A stretch of 64,000 nucleotides of DNA, taken from contig NZ_NZMB01000010.1 of the NCBI RefSeq assembly GCF_002694385.1, positions 63,156 to 127,155 on the forward strand, written 5' to 3'. Shown here in pieces: positions 8,210 to 16,439 of this stretch (positions within the stretch are counted from its first letter, which is position 1; each line of letters begins with the position of its first letter). A program made the translations under genes and the position numbers. Under the pieces are notes generated by a model. It did not search any database and had not been told where the DNA came from. It was given only the letters and a program-made list of their open reading frames with translations. Source of the stretch: Sneathiella sp. (GTDB lineage Bacteria > Pseudomonadota > Alphaproteobacteria > Sneathiellales > Sneathiellaceae).

Positions 8210-9424
8210 ATGAGCAAAGCCAAAAATGGTCCGCTTACGGGTATTCGTATTGCGGATCTGACTTCCGTTCTTCTTGGACCTTATGCCGCCCAGATTCTGG
8301 GCGACATGGGGGCCGATGTGATCAAGGTCGAAGGACCGGAAGGCGACACCACGCGCGATCTTGGCCCCCGCCGTTCCCCCGGAATGGCGGCGGTCTATCT
8401 CAACGCCAACCGCAACAAGCGGGCGCTCGGCATTGACCTTAAATCGAAGGAAGGCCACGCCGCGTTCGTGCGCCTGCTGTCCACGGTGGATGTGTTCCTG
8501 CACAACATGCGCCCGTCGGCGGTCAACCGGCTCGGTCTTTCCTATGAGGAAGTGCGCAAGATCAAGCCCGATATCATCTATTGCGGGGCCTATGGCTTCA
8601 ACCAGAAGGGGCCCTATGCCAACAAACCCGCTTATGATGACATGATCCAGGGGATCAGCGGCCTTGCCGCCGCCCAGTCCACCCTGTTTGGCCGCCCCGC
8701 CTATATGCCGACGGTTCTGGCCGACAAGGCAACCGCGCTCACCTCTGTCTATGCCATCGCCATGGCGCTGTTCCATCGGGAACGCACCGGGGAGGGGCAG
8801 GAGGTGGATGTGCCGATGTTCGAAACCATGGTGCATTTCCATTTGCTGGAACATCTCTATGGCGGCAATTTCGATCCGCCCATGGGGCCGGTCAGCTATC
8901 CGCGCGCCATGTCGCCCAACCGCCGCCCCTACGAGACGAAGGACGGCATGATCGGCGTCCTGCCCTATGTGGACAAGCAGTGGCGCGCCTTCTTTGACAT
9001 GGCCGGTCGGCCCGAGTTGATGGAGGATCCGCGCTTTTGCAATATCGAGGCGCGGCTTGCCAATATCGACGAGGTGTATGCCACCCTCGGCGAGATTATC
9101 AAGACCCGCACCTCCGCCGAATGGCTTGCCGATCTTGACGCCGCCAATATCCCGGCGGTGCCGATCAACGAGCCTGCGGACCTGCTGGAGGATGAGCATC
9201 TGAACGCCACCGGTTTCTGGCAGAGCATGGAACACCCGACGGAAGGCAAGCTGAAATTCCCGGGCATTCCCGTGGGATTTTCGGCCTCTCCCGGTGGCAC
9301 GCGCCTGCATGCGCCCCGGCTGGGGGAGCATAACCGCGAAATCATGGCGGAGGCGGGCCTTACAGAACAGGAAATCGACGCGCTTGTTTCCGCGGGCGCT
9401 CTCTGCTCTCAATCCGGCGAATGA
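8210..9424 (+). CDS. class III CoA-transferase (CaiB/BaiF family)
   Basis: A 404-residue family III CoA-transferase, which moves CoA from one carboxylic acid thioester to another through an enzyme-bound aspartyl-CoA. The N-terminal GIRIADLTSVLLGPYAAQ and GADVIKVE motifs are typical, and the likely catalytic Asp is D143 in AYDDMIQG. The length is normal. I chose the ATG at 8210, where the family N-terminus begins, rather than one at 8135 that overlaps the dehydrogenase. Its donor and acceptor are unknown. The neighbours (acyl-CoA dehydrogenase upstream, acyl-CoA ligase downstream) repeat the gene set of caiABC, but that match is in families only. Confidence 0.93.
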   Translation: MSKAKNGPLTGIRIADLTSVLLGPYAAQILGDMGADVIKVEGPEGDTTRDLGPRRSPGMAAVYLNANRNKRALGIDLKSKEGHAAFVRLLSTVDVFLHNMRPSAVNRLGLSYEEVRKIKPDIIYCGAYGFNQKGPYANKPAYDDMIQGISGLAAAQSTLFGRPAYMPTVLADKATALTSVYAIAMALFHRERTGEGQEVDVPMFETMVHFHLLEHLYGGNFDPPMGPVSYPRAMSPNRRPYETKDGMIGVLPYVDKQWRAFFDMAGRPELMEDPRFCNIEARLANIDEVYATLGEIIKTRTSAEWLADLDAANIPAVPINEPADLLEDEHLNATGFWQSMEHPTEGKLKFPGIPVGFSASPGGTRLHAPRLGEHNREIMAEAGLTEQEIDALVSAGALCSQSGE

Positions 9425-9457
9425 CGGGCCTCTCTCAAGAATAAGGAAGAACAGGCA

Positions 9458-11005
9458 ATGACCAAGCATATCCGGGATTTCGCCGTATCCCTGCGCGACA
9501 AGCCCGTCATCATCATGGCGGGCAGCGGCAAGACGGTCACCTATGGGGAGCTGAACGAGGCGTCGAACCAGGGCGCGCAGTATTTCCGCAAAAAAGGCCT
9601 CAAGGTCGGCGATCATATCGCCCTGATGATGGAGAATAACCCGCAGTTTTTCCAGATCTGCTGGGCGGCGCAGCGGGCCGGGCTCTATTACACCGCCATC
9701 AGCTCCCGCCTGACGGCGGAGGAGGCCGCCTATATCATCAATGACTGCGGCGCGCGGATGTTCATCACCTCGCATTACAAGGGCGATCTGGCCGCCGAGA
9801 TCCTGAAGCTGATCCCGAATGTGGAAGAGGCGCTGATGATCGACGGCACGATCCCCGGCTATGCGTCCTATGAAGACGCCATCGGCGGCTGCCCGAAGAC
9901 ACCGCTCGCCGATGAATGCGAGGGCACGGACATGCTCTATTCCTCCGGCACGACCGGGCGGCCGAAGGGGATCAAGCCCGCGGAGATCGGCAATCCCATC
10001 GGCACGGAAGACAGTCTCTACAATACCATGGCGGACCGCTACAAGGGGGCGGAGGAGATGATCTATCTCTCCCCCGCCCCGCTCTATCATGCGGCGCCGC
10101 TGCGCTATAACATGCGGGTGCACCGCTTCGGCGGCACCAGCATTATCATGGAGCATTTCGATGCGGAGGAATATCTCCGCCTGGTCGAAAAATACCGCGT
10201 TACCCATTCCCAGCTTGTGCCGACGATGTTTGTCCGCATGCTGAAGCTGCCCGATGAAGTGCGGCTCAAATATGATGTGAGTTCGCTTCAGATCGCCATT
10301 CATGCCGCCGCCCCCTGCCCGGAAAAGGTCAAGCGCCAGATGATGGACTGGTGGGGGCCGATCCTGTTTGAATATTATGCGGGCACCGAGGGCAACGGCT
10401 ATGTCGCCGTGACGCCGGAGGAATGGCTCACCCATCCGGGAACGGTCGGCCGGGAGCTGATCGGCCAGGTGCATATTCTCGATGAAGAGGGCAACGAGCT
10501 GCCGCTTGGCCAGATCGGCGTCATCTATTTCTCGGGCGGGCGGGAATTTGCCTATCACAACGATCCGGCGCGCACGAAGGAAAGCTTCAACGACCGGGGC
10601 TGGAGCACGCTCGGCGATGTCGGCTATCTCGATCAGGACCGCTTCCTCTATCTCACCGACCGGCAGACCTATATGATCATCTCCGGCGGGGTGAATATCT
10701 ACCCGCAGGAGATCGAGGATCTGCTGCTCACCCATCCGAAGGTCTATGACGCCGCCGTCATCGGCGTGCCGAATGAGGATTTCGGCGAAGAGGTGAAGGC
10801 CGTCATCCAGCCCATCGACATGGCCCTCGCCGGCAAGGATCTGGAGGCGGAGCTGATCGACTTCTGCCGCGCCAACATCAGCCATATCAAATGCCCGCGC
10901 TCCGTCGATTTCGACCCGGAGCTTCCCCGCCATCCGACGGGAAAGCTCTACAAGCGGCTGTTGAAAGACCGCTACTGGGGCGACAAGCAGTCGCGCATCG
11001 TCTGA
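9458..11005 (+). CDS. AMP-forming acyl-CoA synthetase
   Basis: A 515-residue ANL-superfamily ligase that would activate a carboxylic acid with ATP to the acyl-adenylate and then the CoA thioester. Visible motifs are the phosphate loop SSGTTGRPKG (about 162-171), YYAGTEGNG, the hinge region LGDVGYLDQDRF and the C-terminal PTGKLYK, whose Lys serves adenylation. The length is standard for the family. Ribosome signal AAGGA lies shortly before the ATG. It is the last gene of the TRAP/CoA cluster and ends directly against the convergent ribH gene with no spacer. The acid it uses is unknown; the closest functional analogy by gene order is CaiC. Confidence 0.92.
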   Translation: MTKHIRDFAVSLRDKPVIIMAGSGKTVTYGELNEASNQGAQYFRKKGLKVGDHIALMMENNPQFFQICWAAQRAGLYYTAISSRLTAEEAAYIINDCGARMFITSHYKGDLAAEILKLIPNVEEALMIDGTIPGYASYEDAIGGCPKTPLADECEGTDMLYSSGTTGRPKGIKPAEIGNPIGTEDSLYNTMADRYKGAEEMIYLSPAPLYHAAPLRYNMRVHRFGGTSIIMEHFDAEEYLRLVEKYRVTHSQLVPTMFVRMLKLPDEVRLKYDVSSLQIAIHAAAPCPEKVKRQMMDWWGPILFEYYAGTEGNGYVAVTPEEWLTHPGTVGRELIGQVHILDEEGNELPLGQIGVIYFSGGREFAYHNDPARTKESFNDRGWSTLGDVGYLDQDRFLYLTDRQTYMIISGGVNIYPQEIEDLLLTHPKVYDAAVIGVPNEDFGEEVKAVIQPIDMALAGKDLEAELIDFCRANISHIKCPRSVDFDPELPRHPTGKLYKRLLKDRYWGDKQSRIV

Positions 11006-11518
11006 TTAGGACGCGAGGCGGAGGTCTTTCAAACTCCGCATATTATCAAGGGTCTGGCGGCAGGCATTGGCCGCCTCCCGCCCCTTGATAACAAAATGAT
11101 TGCGGAAGAAAGTGCGGTGCGCCTCCGTCTCCTGGAAGTGATGCGGCGTCAGCACGACGGAGAGAACCGGCACGCCGGTATCGAGCTGCACCCGCATCAT
11201 GGCGTCCAGCACCGTCCGCGCGACAAAATCATGACGGTAAATGCCGCCATCGACGATCAGACCCGTCGCCATGATCAGATCATAGCGCCCCGTTTGCGCC
11301 AGCTTCTGCGCCATCAGGGGAATTTCGAGGCTCCCCGGCACATCATGGATATCGAAACAGCTCCTGCTGAAACCCGAGCCCATCAGATCCTCCATAAAGG
11401 ATTTGCTCGCCTCCGACACGATATCGGAGTGCCAGTTCGCCTGAATGATGGCGATACGGGTCTGGCTGTTGTGGCTGTCGCGGGGGTTATTGTCAGGATG
11501 GGAGTTATTATTCTTCAT
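11006..11518 (-). CDS. ribH: 6,7-dimethyl-8-ribityllumazine synthase, type II (RibH2-like)
   Basis: A 170-residue lumazine synthase, which condenses a 5-amino-ribitylaminouracil with a butanone phosphate in riboflavin synthesis. Family landmarks are the N-terminal [25 protein letters not shown], and the LTPHHF segment carrying the catalytic His. The sequence style ([17 protein letters not shown]) resembles the type II enzymes of rhizobia and Brucella more than classical RibH. A 16-residue polar N-terminal tail ([17 protein letters not shown]) is unusual. It stands alone, without ribD/ribE/ribBA, and is preceded by an FMN riboswitch about 90 bases upstream, so it is under flavin feedback. Confidence 0.93.
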   Translation of the reverse strand: MKNNNSHPDNNPRDSHNSQTRIAIIQANWHSDIVSEASKSFMEDLMGSGFSRSCFDIHDVPGSLEIPLMAQKLAQTGRYDLIMATGLIVDGGIYRHDFVARTVLDAMMRVQLDTGVPVLSVVLTPHHFQETEAHRTFFRNHFVIKGREAANACRQTLDNMRSLKDLRLAS

Positions 11519-11608
11519 TTATCTCGCCTTGTGTTGCAGTTGACAAAAACCCAAGGCAGATAGAAACGCATCAGGGATCGGCGCGCGCCGTCCCGTCAAA
11601 TCGCTTCC

Positions 11609-11747
11609 TGTTCTCTTCCATCCGGACTATGACCGTCGGCTTCGGAATTACACCGAATCTGCTGACCCCGCGTCATGCGGGCGCTCGCGGGCTGGAACAT
11701 TGCTGCTCATCACCGCCGGTAGGGACTTTCACCCTGCCCTGAGAACA
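11609..11747 (-). promoter_or_regulatory. FMN riboswitch (RFN element)
   Basis: Read on the minus strand, this carries the conserved RFN core: GGGCAGGGTGAAAGTCCC and ACCGGCGGTGATGA at the 5' side and CGGTCATAGTCCGGATGG at the 3' side. The closing stem is TGTTCTC with GAGAACA (11741-11747 and 11609-11615). It lies in the leader of ribH, ending about 90 bases before its ATG, so FMN binding should lower lumazine synthase expression. A 12-bp GC palindrome at 11579-11590 between aptamer and gene may be part of the expression platform. Confidence 0.97.
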
Positions 11748-11854
11748 TCTCCTCATCCGAGGAAATATCCCCTTCATTTTAGGTATCTTTTCCGCATATG
11801 CAAGCCCTCCTGTTTCCGCTACCCTGCCAAAAAGTGACGGAAGAAGGGGGCATT

Positions 11855-12202
11855 GTGACGGAACAACGCTTTTTGGCATTGCTGCAGGACACCATCCGCT
11901 ATAATCAGCTTGGGCGCTATTTCGACGGCGGCCCGGGCCGGGTGGAATCCGTTGAAACGCCCTATGATCTGATCCCCGATGTGGCGGCCATCCGCGCCGA
12001 TCTTGCGGACCCCGGCGGGCTCAAACTCTCCCATGCGCAGCGGCGGATGCTGATGGTGCTGGTCGCCCTGTGGGATGGCGGCGCCGCCGACCGGCTGTTC
12101 GAAGAAGGGCTTGGAAGCCTGTCGCGCATTATCATGTCCATGGACAAGACAAACCGGGCGCGGCTCGCCGAAATCATCACACTCTATCCGGGGTGGGGAT
12201 AG
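11855..12202 (+). CDS. hypothetical protein
   Basis: A 115-residue soluble protein that I do not recognise. It is predicted mostly helical, with no signal peptide, membrane segment or cysteine pair. I chose the GTG at 11855 because AAGGGGG sits at the right distance before it; an in-frame ATG at 11798 has no ribosome site and would add a short unsupported leader. It is divergent from the riboswitch/ribH transcript and ends about 95 bp before the dGTPase gene, so it could be co-transcribed with it. No function is proposed. Confidence 0.65.
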   Translation: MTEQRFLALLQDTIRYNQLGRYFDGGPGRVESVETPYDLIPDVAAIRADLADPGGLKLSHAQRRMLMVLVALWDGGAADRLFEEGLGSLSRIIMSMDKTNRARLAEIITLYPGWG

Positions 12203-12296
12203 AATTCGCGCGCCAATCCCCTGTTTGCAATTGAATATTTGCAACCGGCACCAAATATTCACGGTATGGTAAACAGTTTTAGCGTAACCTGATCCC

Positions 12297-13631
12297 ATGA
12301 TGGATTGGACCCGACTACTTTCAACGCGCCGTTTCGGTCAGGATCACAAGGATCCGGTGATCGCCTCGCGCAGCCCCTTTCACAAGGATCAGGACCGTAT
12401 TGTCTTTTCCTCCGCCTTCCGGCGGTTGCAGGACAAGACGCAGGTGCACACCCTCGCCGAGAGCGACTATGTGCGCACCCGCCTCACCCATTCCATGGAA
12501 GTGGCCTCCGTTGGCCGTTCGCTTGGCGCCAATGCCGGGCAGGTCATCATCGACCGGCATCTGAAAGGCAGCGACTACAACCCCGCGGATTTCGGGCATA
12601 TCGTCTCCGCCGCCTGCCTCGCCCATGACATCGGCAATCCCCCCTTCGGCCATTTCGGGGAGGAGATTATCCGCCACTGGTTCGCCAAGGGCAAAGGCGC
12701 GGAAGGCCGGGCCGAGGGCCTGACGCCCGCACAGATGCGCGATTTCGAACTGTTCGAAGGCAATGCGCAAGGTTTCCGCGTCCTCACAAAGCTGCAAAAC
12801 TGGCGCAATTCCGGGGGGTTGCGCCTGACTTACGCCACCCTTGGCACCTTTATGAAATATCCCCGCGTCTCATCCGTCAGCGCGCCCGCGCCCGGCGACA
12901 GCGGGGCTAAGAAATTCGGCGTCATGCAATCGGAGCTCGACGCCTTTCGCGAAATCGCCGCGGAACTCGGCCTCCTCAAACGCGGGACGGAGGATTACTG
13001 GTGCCGTCATCCGCTATCCTATCTGGTCGAGGCGGCGGATGATATCTGCTACTCCATCGTCGATATCGAGGATGGCTACAAGCTCGGCCGCCTCGCCTAT
13101 GACGAGACGGAAGACATCATGATCCGCATTCTCGGCAGCCCGCCGAAGCGCTATCACGAGGTAGACGACCCGACGGAGCGAATCTCCTATCTGCGGGCGA
13201 AATGCATCGGCCGGCTGATCGGCGAGGTTTCGGACATTTTCCGCGATAACGAGGCCGCCATTCTCGCCGGGAATTTCAAGGGGGATTTGCTCGATCATTC
13301 CCGCCGGGTGAAGATTTTCGCGGAAATCCATGCCCTCTGCCGCCGCGAAATCTATCAGCATCCGGAGCGTATTCGCGCGGAACTGAGCGGTGCGGAGATA
13401 CTGACGACCCTGCTCGACGCCTTTTATGAGGCCAATCTGGACTGGGAAATCGCCGCGACAGGCGGCTGCCCCATCCCGCCGCGCTCCGCCGTGCTGATGA
13501 CGCTTTTCCCTGATGGCAAGGCAACCCCGCGCGATAAATATGCCTGGCTGCTCGGCATCACGGATTTTGTCTCCGGCATGACCGATTCCTTCGCCCTGCG
13601 TCAGTTCCGGGAAATGCGCGGCATCGTCTGA
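12297..13631 (+). CDS. dgt: dGTP triphosphohydrolase (HD superfamily)
   Basis: A 444-residue HD-domain nucleotide hydrolase that would cut dGTP (or other dNTPs) to the nucleoside and triphosphate, helping to balance dNTP pools. The metal site is visible: H65 in RLTHSME, and H110-D111 in HDIGNPPFGH. The N-terminal block RIVFSSAFRRLQDKTQVH is the family's characteristic substrate region. The length is nearer to the longer E. coli-type enzyme than to the roughly 400-residue dGTPase-like proteins. Two consecutive ATGs (12297, 12300) are equivalent starts. The upstream gap holds a direct repeat of TTTGCAA, of unknown meaning. Confidence 0.93.
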   Translation: MMDWTRLLSTRRFGQDHKDPVIASRSPFHKDQDRIVFSSAFRRLQDKTQVHTLAESDYVRTRLTHSMEVASVGRSLGANAGQVIIDRHLKGSDYNPADFGHIVSAACLAHDIGNPPFGHFGEEIIRHWFAKGKGAEGRAEGLTPAQMRDFELFEGNAQGFRVLTKLQNWRNSGGLRLTYATLGTFMKYPRVSSVSAPAPGDSGAKKFGVMQSELDAFREIAAELGLLKRGTEDYWCRHPLSYLVEAADDICYSIVDIEDGYKLGRLAYDETEDIMIRILGSPPKRYHEVDDPTERISYLRAKCIGRLIGEVSDIFRDNEAAILAGNFKGDLLDHSRRVKIFAEIHALCRREIYQHPERIRAELSGAEILTTLLDAFYEANLDWEIAATGGCPIPPRSAVLMTLFPDGKATPRDKYAWLLGITDFVSGMTDSFALRQFREMRGIV

Positions 13632-13719
13632 ATTCCGCGTCATTGACCCGAAATGCGCCGTTCGCTTACCGTCTGTTAACCTCTCGCCTCTACAGTTATC
13701 TTTATTTCTCTGGCTGATA

Positions 13720-14838
13720 ATGTCGATGCAGGCTCATCCTTCATGCCCAGGCGAGCGGATCGCCGCCCTGTTCGCAACCATGCCGACCCCGACCCGGGTG
13801 CAGACCGCCCGCACGGCCGGGCGGGAATTTGCCGCGCAGAGCCTGACCGACGACGATCTGGAACTGACCCGGGCCGTCATTGAACATTGCATCCACGATA
13901 TTGATGCCGCCGTCCGCCAGGCCATTGCCGAAGCGGTGCAGGAATGCGAATTTCTCTCGCACGATCTTGCCCTGAAGCTGGCGCTGGATGTGGAGGAGGT
14001 CGCGCTACCGATTGTGTCCTCGTCCCCCGTTCTGTCGGATGAGGATTTGTTCCGGGTTCTTGAAACGGCGACGAATGGCAAACAGATGGCGATTGCCGCC
14101 CGGCCGCATCTGGGCTTGCTGTCCACCGGCTGGCTCGCGGAGCATGGCTGTTACTCCGCCCTCAAGATATGCCTCGGCAATGAAACGGCGATCATCGGCA
14201 AGGCGGCCTATCAGCATCTCATGGCGCGGTTCGGGGATGTGGAGCCGATCCAGAAGCTGCTTGTCGAGCGGCCCTATCTGCCGACCGAGGTGGTGTCGCA
14301 GCTGTTCGATTTTATTTCCGAGGAATACAAGCAAATCCTGATCGCCCGCAATCCGGTGGCCGAAAACACCTCCGTTTATAAAATCCTGACGGCGCGGGAA
14401 AAGCTGCTCGCCAAAACTCTGGATCGGCGCATGACCGATTATGAACAGAAAAAGAAATGCCTCGCGCTTGACCGCGAAGGGCGGCTCACCTCCACCCTGA
14501 TGCTGCGCCTGCTGATCATGGGCAATCACTCCTTTTTCGCCGCCGCGCTGGGCCATGCCTCGGGCATTTCCAAAAAGCGCGTCGTGTCCCTCACTTCCGG
14601 GCGCGGCTATCTCGGCTTGCAACGTCTGTATGAGCGGGCCGCGCTGCCGCCCTATCACTATACCGCCTTTCGCATCACCCTTGAGGAACACCGCAAGGCC
14701 CTGCATTATCACCCGCGCGCGGATCAGGAAAATTTCCGCCAGCGCATCCTCGACCGCATCGCCCTGACTTACGGCTGGGACGCGGACATGACGCAGGAAG
14801 AGCTGATGGAAAAATTGCTTCCCAAGCGGCTGCATTGA
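13720..14838 (+). CDS. DUF2336 family protein
   Basis: A 372-residue protein resembling the alphaproteobacterial DUF2336 family. It is all-helical in appearance, with repeated blocks of the kind LALDVEEVALPIVSSSPVLSDEDL and YQHLMARFGDVEPIQKLLVE that suggest HEAT-like repeats across the first two thirds, and a charged C-terminus. Family members have been linked to cell-cycle and regulatory contexts but no clear function can be read here. No membrane segments or signal are seen. It follows the dGTPase gene by 88 bp on the same strand. A second in-frame ATG lies at 13726. Confidence 0.82.
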   Translation: MSMQAHPSCPGERIAALFATMPTPTRVQTARTAGREFAAQSLTDDDLELTRAVIEHCIHDIDAAVRQAIAEAVQECEFLSHDLALKLALDVEEVALPIVSSSPVLSDEDLFRVLETATNGKQMAIAARPHLGLLSTGWLAEHGCYSALKICLGNETAIIGKAAYQHLMARFGDVEPIQKLLVERPYLPTEVVSQLFDFISEEYKQILIARNPVAENTSVYKILTAREKLLAKTLDRRMTDYEQKKKCLALDREGRLTSTLMLRLLIMGNHSFFAAALGHASGISKKRVVSLTSGRGYLGLQRLYERAALPPYHYTAFRITLEEHRKALHYHPRADQENFRQRILDRIALTYGWDADMTQEELMEKLLPKRLH

Positions 14839-14930
14839 CCCGTAAACTACCCAGGCGCGCACGCCGGGCCATCGCGGTCCGGCCATAACTAAAAGCCCGG
14901 CAACAAGGGCCTTCAACAGGGAGACGGGGA

Positions 14931-15872
14931 ATGACATTGGATCCACAGGCGAAATATGTACTCGATCTGGCTGAGGAGCGGGGATTGCCGCCCCTCGATC
15001 AACTGACGCCGGACGCCGCCAAGGCCGATTATGAGGACCGGGCAACGAAACTGACGTTCCGCGATGTCCCCATCGGCAACAGCCTCGATCTCGACATTCC
15101 GGGGCCGCACGGCGCTATTCCGATCCGCATTTACCAGCCGGACGGCATGACGGCGCCGCTGCCGACGCTTATCTATTACCACGGCGGCGGCTGGGTCATC
15201 GGCAGCCGCGATACCCATGACAGCCTGTGCCGCCTGATCGCCAATTCCGGGCCGTTCATCGTCGTCTCCGTCGATTACCGCATGGGGCCGGAAGCCCCGT
15301 TTCCCGCCGCCGTGGACGATGCCATCACCGCCTTCAACTGGACCCATGAGAACATCGCCGACTATAACGGCAACCCCGAAAAAGTCGCCGTCGGCGGGGA
15401 TAGCGCGGGCGGCAACCTGTCCGCCGTTGTCGCCCTTCTCGCGCGCGACGCGGGCGGTTTTCAGCCTGCTTTTCAATGGCTGATCTATCCCGCGACCCGC
15501 ATGGAAATGACATCGCCGTCGCATCAGAAATACGCCGAAGGCTATTTCCTGACCCGCGATCTCATGCGGTATTTCCAGCGCCACTATCTGCAAAATCCGG
15601 ATGATTACAAGGACTGGCGCGCCTCCCCGCTGCTCGCGGACAGCCTCGCCGGGCTCGCCCCCGCCCTTATCCAGACCGCCGGGTTCGACCCCTTGCAGGA
15701 TGAAGCCATCGAATATGCCGCGCGCATGAACCGCGAGGGCAGCAAAGCCACGCATACCCACTTCCCCGGCATGATCCACGGCTTCGTCAATCTCGGCGGC
15801 GTGATCGACGCGGCCCATGACTGCGTGAAAGAAGGCGTCACCGCCCTGCAAAAGGCGTTTCGCGGATCGTAA
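14931..15872 (+). CDS. alpha/beta hydrolase, hormone-sensitive-lipase family esterase
   Basis: A 313-residue esterase of the HSL (family IV) type that should hydrolyse short-chain or medium-chain esters. The oxyanion-hole motif HGGG is at 84-87, the nucleophile motif GDSAGG at 156-161 with Ser158, and the other triad members are probably Asp253 (GFDPLQDE) and His283 (IHGFVNL). No signal peptide is visible, so a cytoplasmic enzyme is likely. GGGAGACGGGG precedes the ATG. The length is typical. It stands between DUF2336 and an AT-rich gene-free stretch, so its context gives no substrate clue. Confidence 0.92.
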   Translation: MTLDPQAKYVLDLAEERGLPPLDQLTPDAAKADYEDRATKLTFRDVPIGNSLDLDIPGPHGAIPIRIYQPDGMTAPLPTLIYYHGGGWVIGSRDTHDSLCRLIANSGPFIVVSVDYRMGPEAPFPAAVDDAITAFNWTHENIADYNGNPEKVAVGGDSAGGNLSAVVALLARDAGGFQPAFQWLIYPATRMEMTSPSHQKYAEGYFLTRDLMRYFQRHYLQNPDDYKDWRASPLLADSLAGLAPALIQTAGFDPLQDEAIEYAARMNREGSKATHTHFPGMIHGFVNLGGVIDAAHDCVKEGVTALQKAFRGS

Positions 15873-16390
15873 AAATTACATGAAATGAGGTATAGATATT
15901 CCTTGAGAATAAAATACAAAATGAAATGTAAATAATTTTATGAAAAAAATTATGATAAAGATGAAAAGGGTAGAAATATTCAGGAAAAATATATCAATAA
16001 ACTAAAATATTTGAAATTGATCGGGCAATCTCTCCTTTCAAAAGAGGTGAAAAATATCGCCTGACTTATCCTTTACATAGTTGTTGAAGAAAATGAATTG
16101 GAACGGAAATTCCGGGCCGCCCCCTGCCCCGTCGTTCTGGAAAAATGGCGAATACCAAATAAAGCTCCGGATTATATGACCGGAGAAATGATAAAATAAC
16201 TGCCGATGATGATTGCCGGAAAAGAGGAGCTGAACCGCTCCGACCCAAGCCCGCCATATCGGCACATCTGACTATTTCATGAAATCGAAGCCTTGCCCCC
16301 GCAAGTGCTTCTGCGCGCTATTATAGCAAATTACCCGCCGCCAGTCAACCATTCCGTAAAAATCCCGCCCCGCGCCCGCCAACACCCCAC
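15873..16390. other. AT-rich gene-free island
   Basis: The first 150 bases (about 15873-16020) are strikingly AT-rich compared with both flanks. Only very short frames are found, for example a 21-codon one on the plus strand and a 75-codon one on the minus strand at 16038-16265 rich in Phe and His; neither has protein-like features. I see no terminal repeats, tRNA end or transposase remnant. It may be the relic of an insertion, or simply a non-coding spacer beyond the terminator of the iron-binding protein gene. Confidence 0.5.
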
Positions 16391-16417
16391 AAAAAAAGGG
16401 GCCCGGAGGCCCCTTTT
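16391..16417 (-). terminator. rho-independent terminator of the iron-binding protein gene
   Basis: AAAAGGGGCC at 16394-16403 pairs with GGCCCCTTTT at 16408-16417 around a 4-base loop. Read on the minus strand the stem is followed by a run of seven T. It lies about 20 bp after the stop codon of the minus-strand gene ending at 16440. Confidence 0.92.
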
Positions 16418-16439
16418 CGGTTCAGTCGCGGAGGTTGGC

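Noticed and set aside
8204..10933. 909-codon open frame on the minus strand across the CoA-transferase and ligase genes
   Set aside because: It is an antisense shadow of two well-supported genes, caused by GC-rich codon use. Its translation is rich in His, Arg and Asp, shows no domain motifs and crosses a gene boundary.
12230..12260. Direct repeat of TTTGCAA before the dGTPase gene
   Set aside because: Too short and with no known regulator match; not enough to call an operator.
16038..16265. 75-codon minus-strand frame in the AT-rich island
   Set aside because: Unusual Phe/His/Trp-rich composition and no ribosome site; a second overlapping frame in the same place looks equally open.
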